From Microbacterium paraoxydans (GTDB lineage Bacteria; Actinomycetota; Actinomycetes; Actinomycetales; Microbacteriaceae): a stretch of 64,000 nt of DNA. Positions within the stretch are counted from its first letter, which is position 1. Each line of letters opens with the position of its first letter. The stretch is from assembly GCF_019056515.1 (NCBI RefSeq), contig NZ_CP064873.1:3100001-3164000 (forward strand), read 5' to 3'. Positions 1-8,088 of the stretch are shown here, one piece after another. The position numbers and the translations under genes were made by a program. Under the pieces are notes generated by a model. It saw only the letters and a program-made list of their open reading frames with translations. It ran no database searches and had not been told where the DNA came from.

Positions 1-1172
1 ACCACCTCGCGGTCGCCCGCGGCCTCCCGCACCCACGACCACTTCGCCGTGGAGTGTGTGAGCGCCTTCGCCGTGTGGCTGTGCGGAACGGTGAGCACGC
101 CGGTGCCGCGGGGCGGGGTGCGCAGCGCGGGCGCGTCGAGCAGCAGACTGATGATCTCGATCTCGGGGGCGGGCGCGGCGTCGGCGGCCGCGAGGGCGGG
201 TACGGCGCCCGCGAGCAGCTCCCGCGCGCCGTGCTCGGAGGTCGCGACGATCACGGCGTCGGCGACGAGCTCCGCCTCCTGGGTCGCCTCCTCCCCCTCG
301 ATCGGCTGGTCCGCGGCGGGCTCCTCGACCACGACGCGCCAGGTGGTGCCGTCGGTGGTGAGGCGACGGGCCCGGACGCGAGTACGGACGGTCACACCGA
401 GTTCGTCGAGGTCGGCCGCGAGGGCGTCGACGAGCACGCTCATGCCGCCGACGAGCCCCTCGACGGCGGCACCGGGTGTCTTCGCGCCGCGCGACGCACC
501 CTCTCCGCGGAGGGCCAGCACCGCACCGGACAGGGAGCCGACGCGGGTGAGGGCGGCGTTGAGTCCGGGGGCGGCGACATCGATGTCCACGTCGTCCGGG
601 GATGCCGAGTAGACGCCCGTGGTGACGGGGGCGACGAGGCGGTCGCGCACCTTCTCCCCCATGCGCGAGGCGACGAGGCGGCCGAGGCTCAGCTGGTGCC
701 CGATCGTGAGCGGCGGGCGCACCCGGTCGAGATAGGCCCGCCAGGCGCCGGACCAGCCGATGATGCGGCGGACGTCGTCCTGGAACGGGTTGCCGGGGAT
801 GCCGAGGATGCCGCCGGCCGGGAGCGGTGCCGCGCCGCCGCCGGGGAGCCCGGCGAGCCACGCCCCTCCCGCCTGCGGCGTCACGACGCGGTCGGAGAGG
901 CCGAGGTCGTCCACGAGGGCGCGGACGTGCCCGCCCTTCGTCGCGTAGCTCTCCGCCCCGGCGTCGACGACGACCCCGTCCAGGGCGACCCTGCGGATCA
1001 CGCCGCCCAGGGCCTCGGACCCCTCGAGCAGCGTCACCCGCATGCCGACCTTCGCGCACTCACGGGCGGCCACCAGTCCGCCGACGCCGCCTCCCACCAC
1101 GACGACGTGCTTCTGTGCGGCACGGGCGGCCAGGTCGGCCGGTTCAGCGGGTGCGGGGCGCTCGGGGCTCAT
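1..1172 (-). CDS. hemG: FAD-dependent protoporphyrinogen/coproporphyrinogen oxidase, 3' end outside window
   Basis: Oxidises a porphyrinogen to the porphyrin late in heme synthesis. The frame is open from ATG at 1172 to the window edge (390 codons), so about 80-100 C-terminal residues are missing. Residues 27-32 (GGGVGG) with the following LLEGSEALGG form the dinucleotide-binding fold of the amine-oxidase/HemY family; VDAGAESYAT is the usual substrate-side motif, and THSTAKWSW near the window edge matches the late SSKW-type motif. A GGAGG ribosome site lies just before the ATG. In Gram-positives this enzyme usually acts on coproporphyrinogen III, which the sequence alone cannot settle. hemE and hemA lie nearby, separated from it by an arsR-SDR pair. 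Confidence 0.88.
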   Translation of the reverse strand, partial: MSPERPAPAEPADLAARAAQKHVVVVGGGVGGLVAARECAKVGMRVTLLEGSEALGGVIRRVALDGVVVDAGAESYATKGGHVRALVDDLGLSDRVVTPQAGGAWLAGLPGGGAAPLPAGGILGIPGNPFQDDVRRIIGWSGAWRAYLDRVRPPLTIGHQLSLGRLVASRMGEKVRDRLVAPVTTGVYSASPDDVDIDVAAPGLNAALTRVGSLSGAVLALRGEGASRGAKTPGAAVEGLVGGMSVLVDALAADLDELGVTVRTRVRARRLTTDGTTWRVVVEEPAADQPIEGEEATQEAELVADAVIVATSEHGARELLAGAVPALAAADAAPAPEIEIISLLLDAPALRTPPRGTGVLTVPHSHTAKALTHSTAKWSWVREAAGDREV

Positions 1173-1199
1173 GCCTCCATCCTTCCACCGCCCCTGTGC

Positions 1200-1258
1200 T
1201 TCGAATCGCCCGATTGGCCGGATAATCGCCGCGGATGCAGCCAGGTGCGCGATTCGAA
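1200..1258. repeat. 59-bp palindrome-ended intergenic element, copy A
   Basis: Ends TTCGAATCGC (1200-1209) and GCGATTCGAA (1249-1258) are perfect 10-bp inverted repeats with exactly 39 bases between them. Copies B (2523-2581) and C (24204-24262) have the same ends and the same spacing. The inner half shares GCCGCNGATGCAG with copy B. It begins 6 bases after the arsR stop codon, so it may act as a transcription terminator or REP-like element between arsR and hemG. Confidence 0.8.
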
Positions 1259-1264
1259 CGGAGG

Positions 1265-1576
1265 TCAGGCCCGACTGCGCTTGCGGACCTCGCGGAGGAC
1301 GATCTGCTCGGGGCAGACGGTGGAGAGGAAGTCGCCCACGGAGAGGGCCAGGCGTTCGCCGACGAGCGAGTAGAAGATGCGGTTGGCGTCGCGACGCTCG
1401 CTGACGAGGCCCGCCTGCCGCAGCACGCTCAGGTGCCGGGAGATGGTCGGCCCGCTCGCGGAGAACCGCGACGCGATCTCCCCGGCGGCGAGCTCCCCCT
1501 CCTTGAGGTCCTGCAGGATCTGCCGCCGGGTGGGATGGGCGAGCGCCGCGAAGATGTCGGATGCGCTGTCGGCCAT
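1265..1576 (-). CDS. ArsR-family winged-helix transcriptional regulator
   Basis: 103-aa single-domain DNA-binding repressor. The N-terminal helix IFAALAHPTRRQILQDL and the recognition segment ASGPTISRHLSVLRQAG (about residues 39-56) are typical of the ArsR/SmtB fold. It lacks the ELCVC metal-binding box of arsenic and zinc sensors, so a non-metal signal or simple autoregulation is more likely. It diverges from the SDR gene at 1643, and the 66-bp gap between them holds direct and inverted repeats that look like its operator. The stop is followed by the 59-bp repeat element and then hemG. Confidence 0.88.
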   Translation of the reverse strand: MADSASDIFAALAHPTRRQILQDLKEGELAAGEIASRFSASGPTISRHLSVLRQAGLVSERRDANRIFYSLVGERLALSVGDFLSTVCPEQIVLREVRKRSRA

Positions 1577-1592
1577 GCTTGCAATATAGCAC

Positions 1593-1633
1593 CTTCGCTA
1601 GATACAGTTTCGCCAGATAGCTAATTAGCGAAG
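1593..1633. promoter_or_regulatory. Candidate ArsR operator in the arsR/SDR divergent promoter
   Basis: Three nested symmetries occupy the gap. CTTCGCTA (1593-1600) and TAGCGAAG (1626-1633) are perfect inverted repeats; TTCGCTAGATA (1594-1604) and TTCGCCAGATA (1609-1619) are direct repeats 15 bp apart; GCTAATTAGC (1620-1629) is a 10-bp palindrome. The SDR ribosome site GAAGGAG overlaps the right arm, so bound repressor could block both genes. Confidence 0.6.
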
Positions 1634-1642
1634 GAGAACACC

Positions 1643-2536
1643 ATGAAGGTCGCCATCACCGGAGGCAGTGGATTCGTCGGCCGCGCCCTCGCCGATCGCC
1701 TGGAGGAGCCCGTGGTGATCTCCCGACGCTCCGGCACGGACATCACGGACGTCGATGCGCTGACCGCAGCCTTCGCCGGATGCGACGCCGTGGCCCACTG
1801 CGCCGGGATCAACCGGGAGATCGGCGACCAGACCTTCCGGCGTGTGCACGTGGAGGGGACGGCCGCCGTCGTCGAAGCCGCTCGCCGCGCCGGTGTCCGA
1901 CGCCTCGTCATGGTGAGCTTCCTCCGCGCCCGTCCCGACTGCGGCTCCGGCTACCACGAGTCGAAGTGGGAGGCCGAGGAGATCGTCCGCGGCTCCGGGC
2001 TGCCGCACACGATCCTGAAGTCCGGGATGATCTACGGCCCCGGCGATCACATGGTCGATCACGTGACCCGCGCCGTCCGCACCCTCCCCTTCTTCTGGAC
2101 GGTCGGCTACCGCGAACGCACCGCCCGCCCGGTCCCGGTCGAGGATGCCGCGGACGTGCTGGTGGCCGCGCTGGAGGGGCGGATCCCGGAGCCGACGGTC
2201 GCGGTGATGGGCGCGGACGAGGTGACGCTCGGAGAGGCCATCCGCCGGATCGCCCGTGTCGCCGGACGCCGCCCCGCCTTCCTCCCGGTGCCGACCTGGG
2301 TCGTGCGGGTGCTCGCGCAGCTCACGGAGTGGACCATGGTCGTGCCCCTGGTGGCGAAGGCGCAGGCGCGGATGCTCGCGGAGGGTGTGAGCGAGCCGGC
2401 GCCGTGGGCACCGGAGCCGCCGGAGGGTATCCGCCCCTCACGACCGTTCGACGACGACAGCATCCGCGCGGCACTGCCCACCGGGCGCTTCGGCCTGTCG
2501 GACCTGCGGCTGGCGCGCGCGCTTCGAATCGCGTGA
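1643..2536 (+). CDS. NAD(P)-binding atypical SDR / NmrA-like epimerase family protein
   Basis: 297-aa Rossmann protein. The nucleotide loop is GGSGFVG (residues 7-13), and Tyr104-x3-Lys108 (YHESK) is the SDR catalytic pair. Overall layout resembles the NDUFA9-like/NmrA group, which bind NAD(P) and often modify or sense small molecules; the substrate is unknown. ATG 1643 has a good GAAGGAG ribosome site. It is divergent from, and presumably controlled by, the ArsR gene. Its last three codons and stop (CGA ATC GCG TGA) lie inside repeat copy B, so the C-terminus Arg-Ile-Ala is encoded by the repeat. Confidence 0.82.
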   Translation: MKVAITGGSGFVGRALADRLEEPVVISRRSGTDITDVDALTAAFAGCDAVAHCAGINREIGDQTFRRVHVEGTAAVVEAARRAGVRRLVMVSFLRARPDCGSGYHESKWEAEEIVRGSGLPHTILKSGMIYGPGDHMVDHVTRAVRTLPFFWTVGYRERTARPVPVEDAADVLVAALEGRIPEPTVAVMGADEVTLGEAIRRIARVAGRRPAFLPVPTWVVRVLAQLTEWTMVVPLVAKAQARMLAEGVSEPAPWAPEPPEGIRPSRPFDDDSIRAALPTGRFGLSDLRLARALRIA

Positions 2537-2581
2537 ATGGCTGCATCTGGGCCGCAGATGCAGCAAAGCAGGCGATTCGAA
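2523..2581. repeat. 59-bp palindrome-ended intergenic element, copy B
   Basis: TTCGAATCGC (2523-2532) pairs with GCGATTCGAA (2572-2581), again 39 bases apart. An inner hairpin CTGCATCT/AGATGCAG (2541-2548/2556-2563) is present in this copy. It sits between the convergent SDR and hemE genes and contains the SDR stop. The ten bases after it (CGGAGGTCAG) are identical to those after copy A and contain the hemE stop codon on the minus strand. Confidence 0.8.
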
Positions 2582-2587
2582 CGGAGG

Positions 2588-3610
2588 TCAGCCGGCGTGC
2601 ACGAGCTCGACGATGCGCGTGAGCTGGTCGGGGTCGGTCTCCGGGGGCACGCCGTGGCCGAGGTTGAGGATGTGCCCGCGGGCCGCGCGACCGCGCTCGA
2701 GCACGTCGCGGACATGCGCCTCGAGCACCGGCCACGGCGCGCCGAGGAACGCGGGATCGATGTTGCCCTGCACCGACACGTCGGGACCGAGGATCGCGGC
2801 GGCCTCGTCGAGGGGCAGCCGCCAGTCGACCCCCACGCCGTCCGCGACGCCGTCGAGCCGCATATCGCCGAGGAAGGGCCCGGTGCCGACGCCGAAGTGG
2901 ATCGTCGGAACGCCGATGCCATCCAGAGCCGTGCGGGAGTGCGGCGCCACGAAGGTGCGGTAGTCGGCGGGGCTGAGGGAGCCCGCCCAACTGTCGAAGA
3001 GCTGCACGACCGCGGCGCCGGCATCGCGCTGCGTCTCCAGGAACCGCCGCGAGATCCGCGCCAGCCAGCCCGCGAGACGGTGCCAGGCCTCGGGCTCCGC
3101 GTGCATCATGCCGCGGGCGCGCAGGTGCTCCTTGGACGGACCGCCCTCGACGAGGTACGCGGCGAGAGTGAAGGGCGCCCCCGCGAAGCCGATGACCGGA
3201 GTGTCGCCGAGCTCCGCGACGACGATGCCGACGGCCTCCGCGATGGCGCTGCCGTCCAGGCTCTCCGGGTCGATGGCCGTGATGCGGTCGACGTCCGCGA
3301 CCGTCCGCACCGGGTTCGCGAAGACCGGACCGCGGCCGGGCTCGATCTCGACCTCCACGCCGGCGAGACGCAGCGGGATGACGATGTCGCTGAAGAACAC
3401 CGCCGCGTCGACGCCGTGCCGTCGCACCGGCTGGAGGGTGATCTCGGCGGCGAGGTCGGGGGTGAGGCAGGCGTCGAGCATCCTCGTGCCGACCCGCAGC
3501 TCCCGGTACTCGGGCAGGGAGCGGCCGGCCTGGCGCATGAACCAGACCGGAGCGGTGGCGGGGCGGTCGCCGGTGAGGGCGCGCAGCAGCAGGGCGTCGG
3601 AGAGTGCCAT
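2588..3610 (-). CDS. hemE: Uroporphyrinogen decarboxylase
   Basis: Cytosolic enzyme that removes four acetate carboxyls from uroporphyrinogen III to give coproporphyrinogen III. The 340-aa length is normal. The signature [15 protein letters not shown] lies at about residues 24-38, followed by FFSDIVIP and the GHGV segment near the C-terminus ([14 protein letters not shown]). The frame stays open far upstream, but ATG 3610 is chosen because the family N-terminus starts here ([13 protein letters not shown]) and GGAGG lies just upstream. It is divergent from hemA, and hemG is downstream after the arsR-SDR insertion. Confidence 0.95.
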   Translation of the reverse strand: MALSDALLLRALTGDRPATAPVWFMRQAGRSLPEYRELRVGTRMLDACLTPDLAAEITLQPVRRHGVDAAVFFSDIVIPLRLAGVEVEIEPGRGPVFANPVRTVADVDRITAIDPESLDGSAIAEAVGIVVAELGDTPVIGFAGAPFTLAAYLVEGGPSKEHLRARGMMHAEPEAWHRLAGWLARISRRFLETQRDAGAAVVQLFDSWAGSLSPADYRTFVAPHSRTALDGIGVPTIHFGVGTGPFLGDMRLDGVADGVGVDWRLPLDEAAAILGPDVSVQGNIDPAFLGAPWPVLEAHVRDVLERGRAARGHILNLGHGVPPETDPDQLTRIVELVHAG

Positions 3611-3670
3611 GCCCCCATCCTCCCATCCGGCGTATAGGGAGCAGCCGAGTCCCGGCTTCGGATGCTCGGG

Positions 3671-3685
3671 TACAATCGAAGGGTG
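3671..3685 (+). promoter_or_regulatory. hemA -10 box and leaderless start
   Basis: TACAAT at 3671-3676 is followed by six bases and GTG 3683, placing transcription start at or next to the start codon. This supports GTG 3683 over the in-frame ATG 3662, which would lie upstream of the -10 box. Confidence 0.6.
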
Positions 3686-4999
3686 CTGCTGTGTGTGACG
3701 GCGAGTCACAAGACCGCCTCCTTCGAACTGCTCGAACGCCTGAGCCGCACCCCCGACGACGTCGCTCCCACCATCGTGGGCATGGCGCCGTGCGTGCAGG
3801 GTGCCGTGGTCCTGGCGACGTGCAACCGCTTCGAGGCGTACGTGGAGATGGACGAGCCGGTGACCGCGGCCGGCGCCATCGGCGTGGAAGCCGTCATCGA
3901 GGCGGTCGAGTCCGCGACCGGAATCCCCGCTGCCGATCTCGACGGCGCCTACGCCGTGCACTCCGGTCGCCGCGTTGCCGAGCACCTCTTCTCCGTCGCC
4001 TCCGGCCTCGAGTCGGTCGTCTCCGGTGAGGGCGAGATCGCCGGCCAGGTGCGCCGCGCCCTCAAGTCCGCCCGGAAGGACGGCACCACCTCCCCCGAGC
4101 TCGAGCGGCTGTTCCAGCGCGCGAGCCAGGCGCAGCGCAAGGTCAAGAACGTCACCGCCCTCGGCCGCGCCGGTCGCTCGCTCGTGCGTCTCGCACTGGA
4201 GCTCGCCGACAGCCGCATCGCCGACTGGTCCGCCGAGCGCGTGCTGCTGGTCGGCACGGGCGCCTACGCGGCCGTCACCCTCGCGACCCTGCGCGAGCGC
4301 GGCGCCGTCGACATCTCCGTCTACTCTCCCTCCGACCGCGCGGAGATCTTCGCAGCCAAGCACGACATCCGCCCGGTGCCGGCCGAGGAGTACGCGCGCA
4401 CGGCGGCACACTCCACGCTGCTGATCACCTGCACCACCGCGACCGAGCCCGTGCTCGGCCCCGAGCACCTGCAACTCCCGGTCGGCCTCGCCGCCGCGGG
4501 CTGCCCCGTCGCCGCGACCAGCGGCACCACCGGGGTCCCGAGCCGGCTGGTGGTCGACCTCGGCATGCCGCGGAACGTCGACCCGGCCGTGGCTGCGCTG
4601 GAGGGCGTCGCGCTGCTCGACCTGGAGACCATCCGCCTGCACGCTCCGCTGGAGGAGCTGCAGGCGACGGACGCCGCCCGGAGCGTCGTCCGCGAGGCCG
4701 CGGAGACCTTCCACGTGGTCGGCGCCCGCCAGAGCGTGACCCCGTCGGTCGTGGCCTTCCGCTCGCACATCTTCGAGCTGCTGGAGCGCGAGATCGACCG
4801 CGCCCGCGCCCGTGGCGACGAGGACGGCAAGGTCGAGCAGGCGCTGCGGCACCTCTCGGGCGTGCTGCTGCACACGCCGACCGTGCGGGCTCATGAGCTC
4901 GCCGCCGCCGGTCGCGCGGACGAGTTCGCCGCCGCGCTCGCGACGCTGTACGGGATCACCCCTGCCGCGGACGCGGTCGAAGACGCCGCCACCGCCTGA
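3683..4999 (+). CDS. hemA: Glutamyl-tRNA reductase
   Basis: First step of C5 tetrapyrrole synthesis: Glu-tRNA(Glu) plus NADPH to glutamate-1-semialdehyde. The nucleophile is Cys47 in [27 protein letters not shown], the NADPH-binding LLVGTGAYA and the C-terminal dimerisation helix are all present. GTG 3683 is preferred because it gives the family start [19 protein letters not shown] and lies six bases after a -10 box; ATG 3662 would add seven residues. Length is 438 aa. It diverges from hemE and is followed after 25 bases by the repair gene. Confidence 0.94.
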   Translation: MLLCVTASHKTASFELLERLSRTPDDVAPTIVGMAPCVQGAVVLATCNRFEAYVEMDEPVTAAGAIGVEAVIEAVESATGIPAADLDGAYAVHSGRRVAEHLFSVASGLESVVSGEGEIAGQVRRALKSARKDGTTSPELERLFQRASQAQRKVKNVTALGRAGRSLVRLALELADSRIADWSAERVLLVGTGAYAAVTLATLRERGAVDISVYSPSDRAEIFAAKHDIRPVPAEEYARTAAHSTLLITCTTATEPVLGPEHLQLPVGLAAAGCPVAATSGTTGVPSRLVVDLGMPRNVDPAVAALEGVALLDLETIRLHAPLEELQATDAARSVVREAAETFHVVGARQSVTPSVVAFRSHIFELLEREIDRARARGDEDGKVEQALRHLSGVLLHTPTVRAHELAAAGRADEFAAALATLYGITPAADAVEDAATA

Positions 5000-5024
5000 T
5001 CCGGCGGGGTGGGAGACTGGAGGC

Positions 5025-5615
5025 ATGGCCCTTCACATCACCGGAGACACCGCCGCCGACGCCCTGCTGACCGAGAACCCGACGGCTCTGCTGATCGGCA
5101 TGCTGCTGGACCAGCAGATCCCCATGGAGACCGCGTTCACCGGACCGCTCAAGATCGAGCAGCGGACGGGAGCCGCGGATGCTGCGGCGATCGCGGGCAT
5201 GGCACCCGAGGAGTTCCTGGAGGCCTTCCGCCAGACCCCCGCGGTGCACCGGTTCCCCGGCTCCATGGCGACGCGGGTGCAGACCCTGTGCCAGGCGCTC
5301 GTCGACGACTGGGACGGGGATGCCGCCGCCCTCTGGACGCGCCCGTCGACAGACTCAGGGACCCAGCCGAGCGGTGCCGAGGTACTCAGACGACTCAAGG
5401 CCCTTCCCGGCTTCGGCGAGCAGAAGGCGAAGATCTTCCTCGCCCTCCTCGGCAAGCAGTACGGGTTCACCGGCGAGGGCTGGCGGGAGGCTTCGGCGCC
5501 CTACGGCGAGGACGGGTCGTACCGCAGCGTCGCCGACATCGTGTCGCCGGAGTCGCTGACGAAGGTGCGCGAGTACAAGAAGGCGATGAAGGCCGCGGCG
5601 AAGGCGGCGAAGTAG
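5025..5615 (+). CDS. HhH-GPD-type base-excision DNA repair protein
   Basis: 196-aa member of a small actinobacterial glycosylase-like family. Residues near 124-139 ([16 protein letters not shown]) form the helix-hairpin-helix that grips the DNA backbone; [19 protein letters not shown] is the typical N-terminal motif. The specific lesion is unknown. ATG 5025 follows GAGACT plus six bases (leaderless pattern) and also has GGAGG directly before it. The middle of the gene (5342-5363) holds an in-frame copy of a 22-bp dispersed repeat encoding STDSGTQ, an apparent insert in a loop. The stop TAG overlaps the next gene's GTG. Confidence 0.83.
   Translation: MALHITGDTAADALLTENPTALLIGMLLDQQIPMETAFTGPLKIEQRTGAADAAAIAGMAPEEFLEAFRQTPAVHRFPGSMATRVQTLCQALVDDWDGDAAALWTRPSTDSGTQPSGAEVLRRLKALPGFGEQKAKIFLALLGKQYGFTGEGWREASAPYGEDGSYRSVADIVSPESLTKVREYKKAMKAAAKAAK
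5342..5363 (+). repeat. 22-bp dispersed repeat inside a repair gene
   Basis: Matches the 22-mer at 40335-40356 at 20 of 22 positions; a third, more diverged copy is at 16855-16876. It lies in-frame within the HhH-GPD gene. Confidence 0.55.
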
Positions 5616-6040
5616 TGCAGCCGACCGGGGACGACGTCGCGGGCCTGATCGCCCGCTCCTCCCCGGCCGTGCGTCGCCGTGATGCGGAGACGCTGACCGC
5701 TCTCCTGCAGGACATCACCGGGCGCGAGCCGCAGACCTGGGGGTCGATCATCAGGTTCGGCTCCTGCCACTACCGCTACCCCACCGGGACGGAGGGCGAC
5801 AGCGGCATTCTGAGCTTCGCCCCCCGGAAGGCCGCGACCACGATCTACCTCCTCGACGGGGTGGACGCCCACGCGGAGGCTCTCGGCGCGCTCGGCCCGC
5901 ACACGACGGGGGTGGGCTGCCTCTACCTCAAGGACCTCGACGAGGTCGACCTCGACGTGCTGCGCGGGATCCTCGAGCGTTCGCGCACCTGGGTCGAGTC
6001 CGGCGGCGACGCGGGCATGCAGCTGACGGTCACGTCGTAG
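5615..6040 (+). CDS. DUF1801 domain protein (YdhG-like)
   Basis: 141-aa protein of unknown function. FGSCHYRYPTGTEGDSGI followed by FAPRKAATTIYLL is the conserved core of the DUF1801 family, and KDLDEVDLDVLRGIL the usual C-terminal helix. GTG 5615 shares its G with the preceding stop (TAGTG), so translation is probably coupled to the repair gene. No membrane segment or catalytic motif is visible. Confidence 0.8.
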   Translation: MQPTGDDVAGLIARSSPAVRRRDAETLTALLQDITGREPQTWGSIIRFGSCHYRYPTGTEGDSGILSFAPRKAATTIYLLDGVDAHAEALGALGPHTTGVGCLYLKDLDEVDLDVLRGILERSRTWVESGGDAGMQLTVTS

Positions 6041-6052
6041 CTCTCGTACTCT

Positions 6053-6117
6053 CGCCGAGACCCCGGGTTCCCGCCGAAACCCCGGCGTGCGAACGTGGGG
6101 AGTCCGGGGTCTCGGCG
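6053..6117. terminator. Convergent-gene stem with GGGGTCTCGG repeat
   Basis: A perfect 14-bp inverted repeat (6053-6066 and 6104-6117, arms CGCCGAGACCCCGG/CCGGGGTCTCGGCG) lies between the convergent DUF1801 and ABC-F genes. Half-copies of the same box lie between the arms. There is no T-run. The same box recurs at 8027-8085 and 47684-47767. Confidence 0.6.
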
Positions 6118-6130
6118 GGAAGGCGGGGCC

Positions 6131-7810
6131 TCAGGTGGTGGCCACCCCCTCTTCAACCTGCACGCGCCGTGCGTCCGCCGCGTGACGACGCCACCGCCAG
6201 TCGTGCGTCACCGTGACGACGGCGGCGGGGTGGTCCGCGAGAGCGTGCTCGAGCTGCTCCATGAGCTCGGGATCGAGATGGTTCGTCGGCTCATCGAGCA
6301 GCAGCAGATCGAACGGCGACGACAGGGCGACCGCGAGATCCAGCCGCCGACGCTGCCCGACGGAGAGAGCCCGCACGTCGCGGTCCACCTCCGACCCGCG
6401 GAAGAGTCCATGAGCCAGGAGAGCGTCGTGCGCATCCGCCGGCGGCGTCCCGGTCCGAGCCGCGAAGACTTCGACGGCGGAACCCCGCGGGCGCGTGTCG
6501 ACCTCCTGCCGGAGGAACGCGATCCGCGTCCCGTCCCCGCGGACGAGCGTCCCGGATGCGGGGAGGAGCTCGCCGGCGAGGAGACGGAGGAGTGTCGTCT
6601 TCCCGGCTCCGTTCGGTCCGGTCACGAGCCACCGCGAACCGGCCTCGATCGTCCATTGCGACACGGCGAGCCGTCGTCCGGGTTCGCGGAGGGCCACGGC
6701 ATCGAGCGTCAGGAGCGGCCCGCCGAGCGACTCCGGACCCTCTGCCGCGACCGTGAACCGCAGGGGCTCGGGCGGCGCCGGGCACGGGTTCTCCCGCAAC
6801 CGCGACAGCCGCTCCTTCGCCATGCGGATGCGCCCGACGGCCCCGTGGTCGCGGCTCCGCGCCCGGAACGCGCCATGACCGAAGCCGTCGAGCTCGAGCT
6901 TGCGCGGGATCGCCTGCAGCCGGAACGCGTTGGCGGCGAGCAGGGCCTCGGTGCGGGCGACCTCGGCCTTCCACTCCTCGTGGCGCGCGACCGCCGCCCG
7001 GCGTTCGGCCTCGCGCGCCCGCAGGAACCCGGCGTAACCATCGCCGTAGCGCCGGATCCGACCGTCCTCCACCTGCACGACAGAGGTCGCGAAACGGTCC
7101 AGGAAGTCACGGTCGTGCGTCACGACCACCAGCGCTCCCCGATGCGCCGCGAGACGGTCCTCGAGCCAGGTCAGCGCCCGGTCGTCGAGGTCGTTCGTGG
7201 GCTCGTCGAGGAGCAGGAGCTCGGCTCCGGAAGAGAGGGCGACCGCGAGAGCGAGCCGCGCCCGCTCTCCGCCCGACAGCGTGGCCACCGATCGCCCGCG
7301 GTCCAGCCCGCCCAGCCCGAGCTGTTCGAGAGCGGTGTCGATGCGACGGTCCACCTCGTATCCGCCGCGGGACTCGAAACGGTCCTGCAACAGGGCCGCG
7401 GCGGCCATCTGCTGCGCACGCTCGGAAGGGGTCGCGGCGGCGAGGAGGTCGTACGCACGGGCGAGGTCGTGCTCCAGCGCGCGGAGGTCGCCGAGGAGCT
7501 CGTCGATGGCGTCAGTCACCGTCGCTCCGTCCGCGAACACCGGGTTCTGCCGGGCATGCGCGATCCCGCCGGGAAGGTCGAGCCGCACCTCCCCGGACGT
7601 CGGCGCGAGAACACCGGCGAGCAGATCGAGCAGCGTCGACTTCCCGGTGCCGTTGTCGCCGATGACGGCGAGGCGGTCGGCGGGGCCGACGACGAGGTCG
7701 ATCCGGTCCAGGACGAGTCGGTCGGCGAATCGGACGGAGGCGGCCTGTAGCGCGCACTCGCGATGAGCGCGGGCCGAGGAGTCGGAAGGGGTCGAGAGTA
7801 CAGGGAACAT
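6131..7810 (-). CDS. ABC-F family ATPase, ribosome-protection type
   Basis: 559-aa soluble protein with two ATPase domains and no membrane segments. Domain 1 has Walker A GDNGTGKST, signature LSGGERARL and Walker B LLLLDEPTNDLDD; domain 2 has GPNGAGKTT, LSVGQRRRL and LLLLDEPTNHLDP. The charged linker ending RLSRLRENPCPAPPEPLRF resembles actinobacterial antibiotic-resistance ABC-F proteins of the TlrC/OleB group more than housekeeping EttA, by recollection of those families. ATG 7810 is chosen for its GGAGAGG site; the frame is open 26 codons further up without a good site. A leader of about 175 nt with a small upstream reading frame suggests ribosome-mediated attenuation. Confidence 0.85.
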   Translation of the reverse strand: MFPVLSTPSDSSARAHRECALQAASVRFADRLVLDRIDLVVGPADRLAVIGDNGTGKSTLLDLLAGVLAPTSGEVRLDLPGGIAHARQNPVFADGATVTDAIDELLGDLRALEHDLARAYDLLAAATPSERAQQMAAAALLQDRFESRGGYEVDRRIDTALEQLGLGGLDRGRSVATLSGGERARLALAVALSSGAELLLLDEPTNDLDDRALTWLEDRLAAHRGALVVVTHDRDFLDRFATSVVQVEDGRIRRYGDGYAGFLRAREAERRAAVARHEEWKAEVARTEALLAANAFRLQAIPRKLELDGFGHGAFRARSRDHGAVGRIRMAKERLSRLRENPCPAPPEPLRFTVAAEGPESLGGPLLTLDAVALREPGRRLAVSQWTIEAGSRWLVTGPNGAGKTTLLRLLAGELLPASGTLVRGDGTRIAFLRQEVDTRPRGSAVEVFAARTGTPPADAHDALLAHGLFRGSEVDRDVRALSVGQRRRLDLAVALSSPFDLLLLDEPTNHLDPELMEQLEHALADHPAAVVTVTHDWRWRRHAADARRVQVEEGVATT

Positions 7811-7908
7811 GAGGGATCCTCTCCAGCGGCGCACGCGCACCGCCGGGATCTGCGTCGATGACGCGGGGAACAGGAACCTCGACCGCACCCGGAGTCGGGC
7901 GCGTTCGC

Positions 7909-7986
7909 TCAGGACCCACCGCGGAGAAGAGCTCTCGACGCGGCGTCCCGATCTAGCGAATCAGAGTACCCACGAGGAGCGACCAT
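7909..7986 (-). CDS. Candidate 25-codon upstream (leader) reading frame of the ABC-F gene
   Basis: ATG 7986 to TGA 7909 encodes 25 residues ending SRALLRGGS. It is the only ATG-started short frame seen in the leader, and a GC-rich inverted segment follows before the ABC-F ribosome site. Leader peptides that stall antibiotic-bound ribosomes are known upstream of ABC-F resistance genes. I see no strong ribosome site before this ATG, so translation is uncertain. Confidence 0.35.
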   Translation of the reverse strand: MVAPRGYSDSLDRDAASRALLRGGS

Positions 7987-8026
7987 AGCAGGGTCACTCA
8001 GCGCCCGCCAGGCCCCGCCTTCCCGG

Positions 8027-8085
8027 CGAGACCCCGACGTGTGCCCGCCCGCGCCCCGGGGTCTCGGCGAGAACCCGGGGTCTCG
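8027..8085. repeat. GGGGTCTCGG box cluster
   Basis: CGAGACCCCG (8027-8036) is followed by two inverted copies, CGGGGTCTCG, at 8057-8066 and 8076-8085. The cluster lies just downstream of the membrane protein gene that ends at 8089 and is probably its terminator. The same family occurs at 6053-6117 and 47684-47767. Confidence 0.6.
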
Positions 8086-8088
8086 GCG

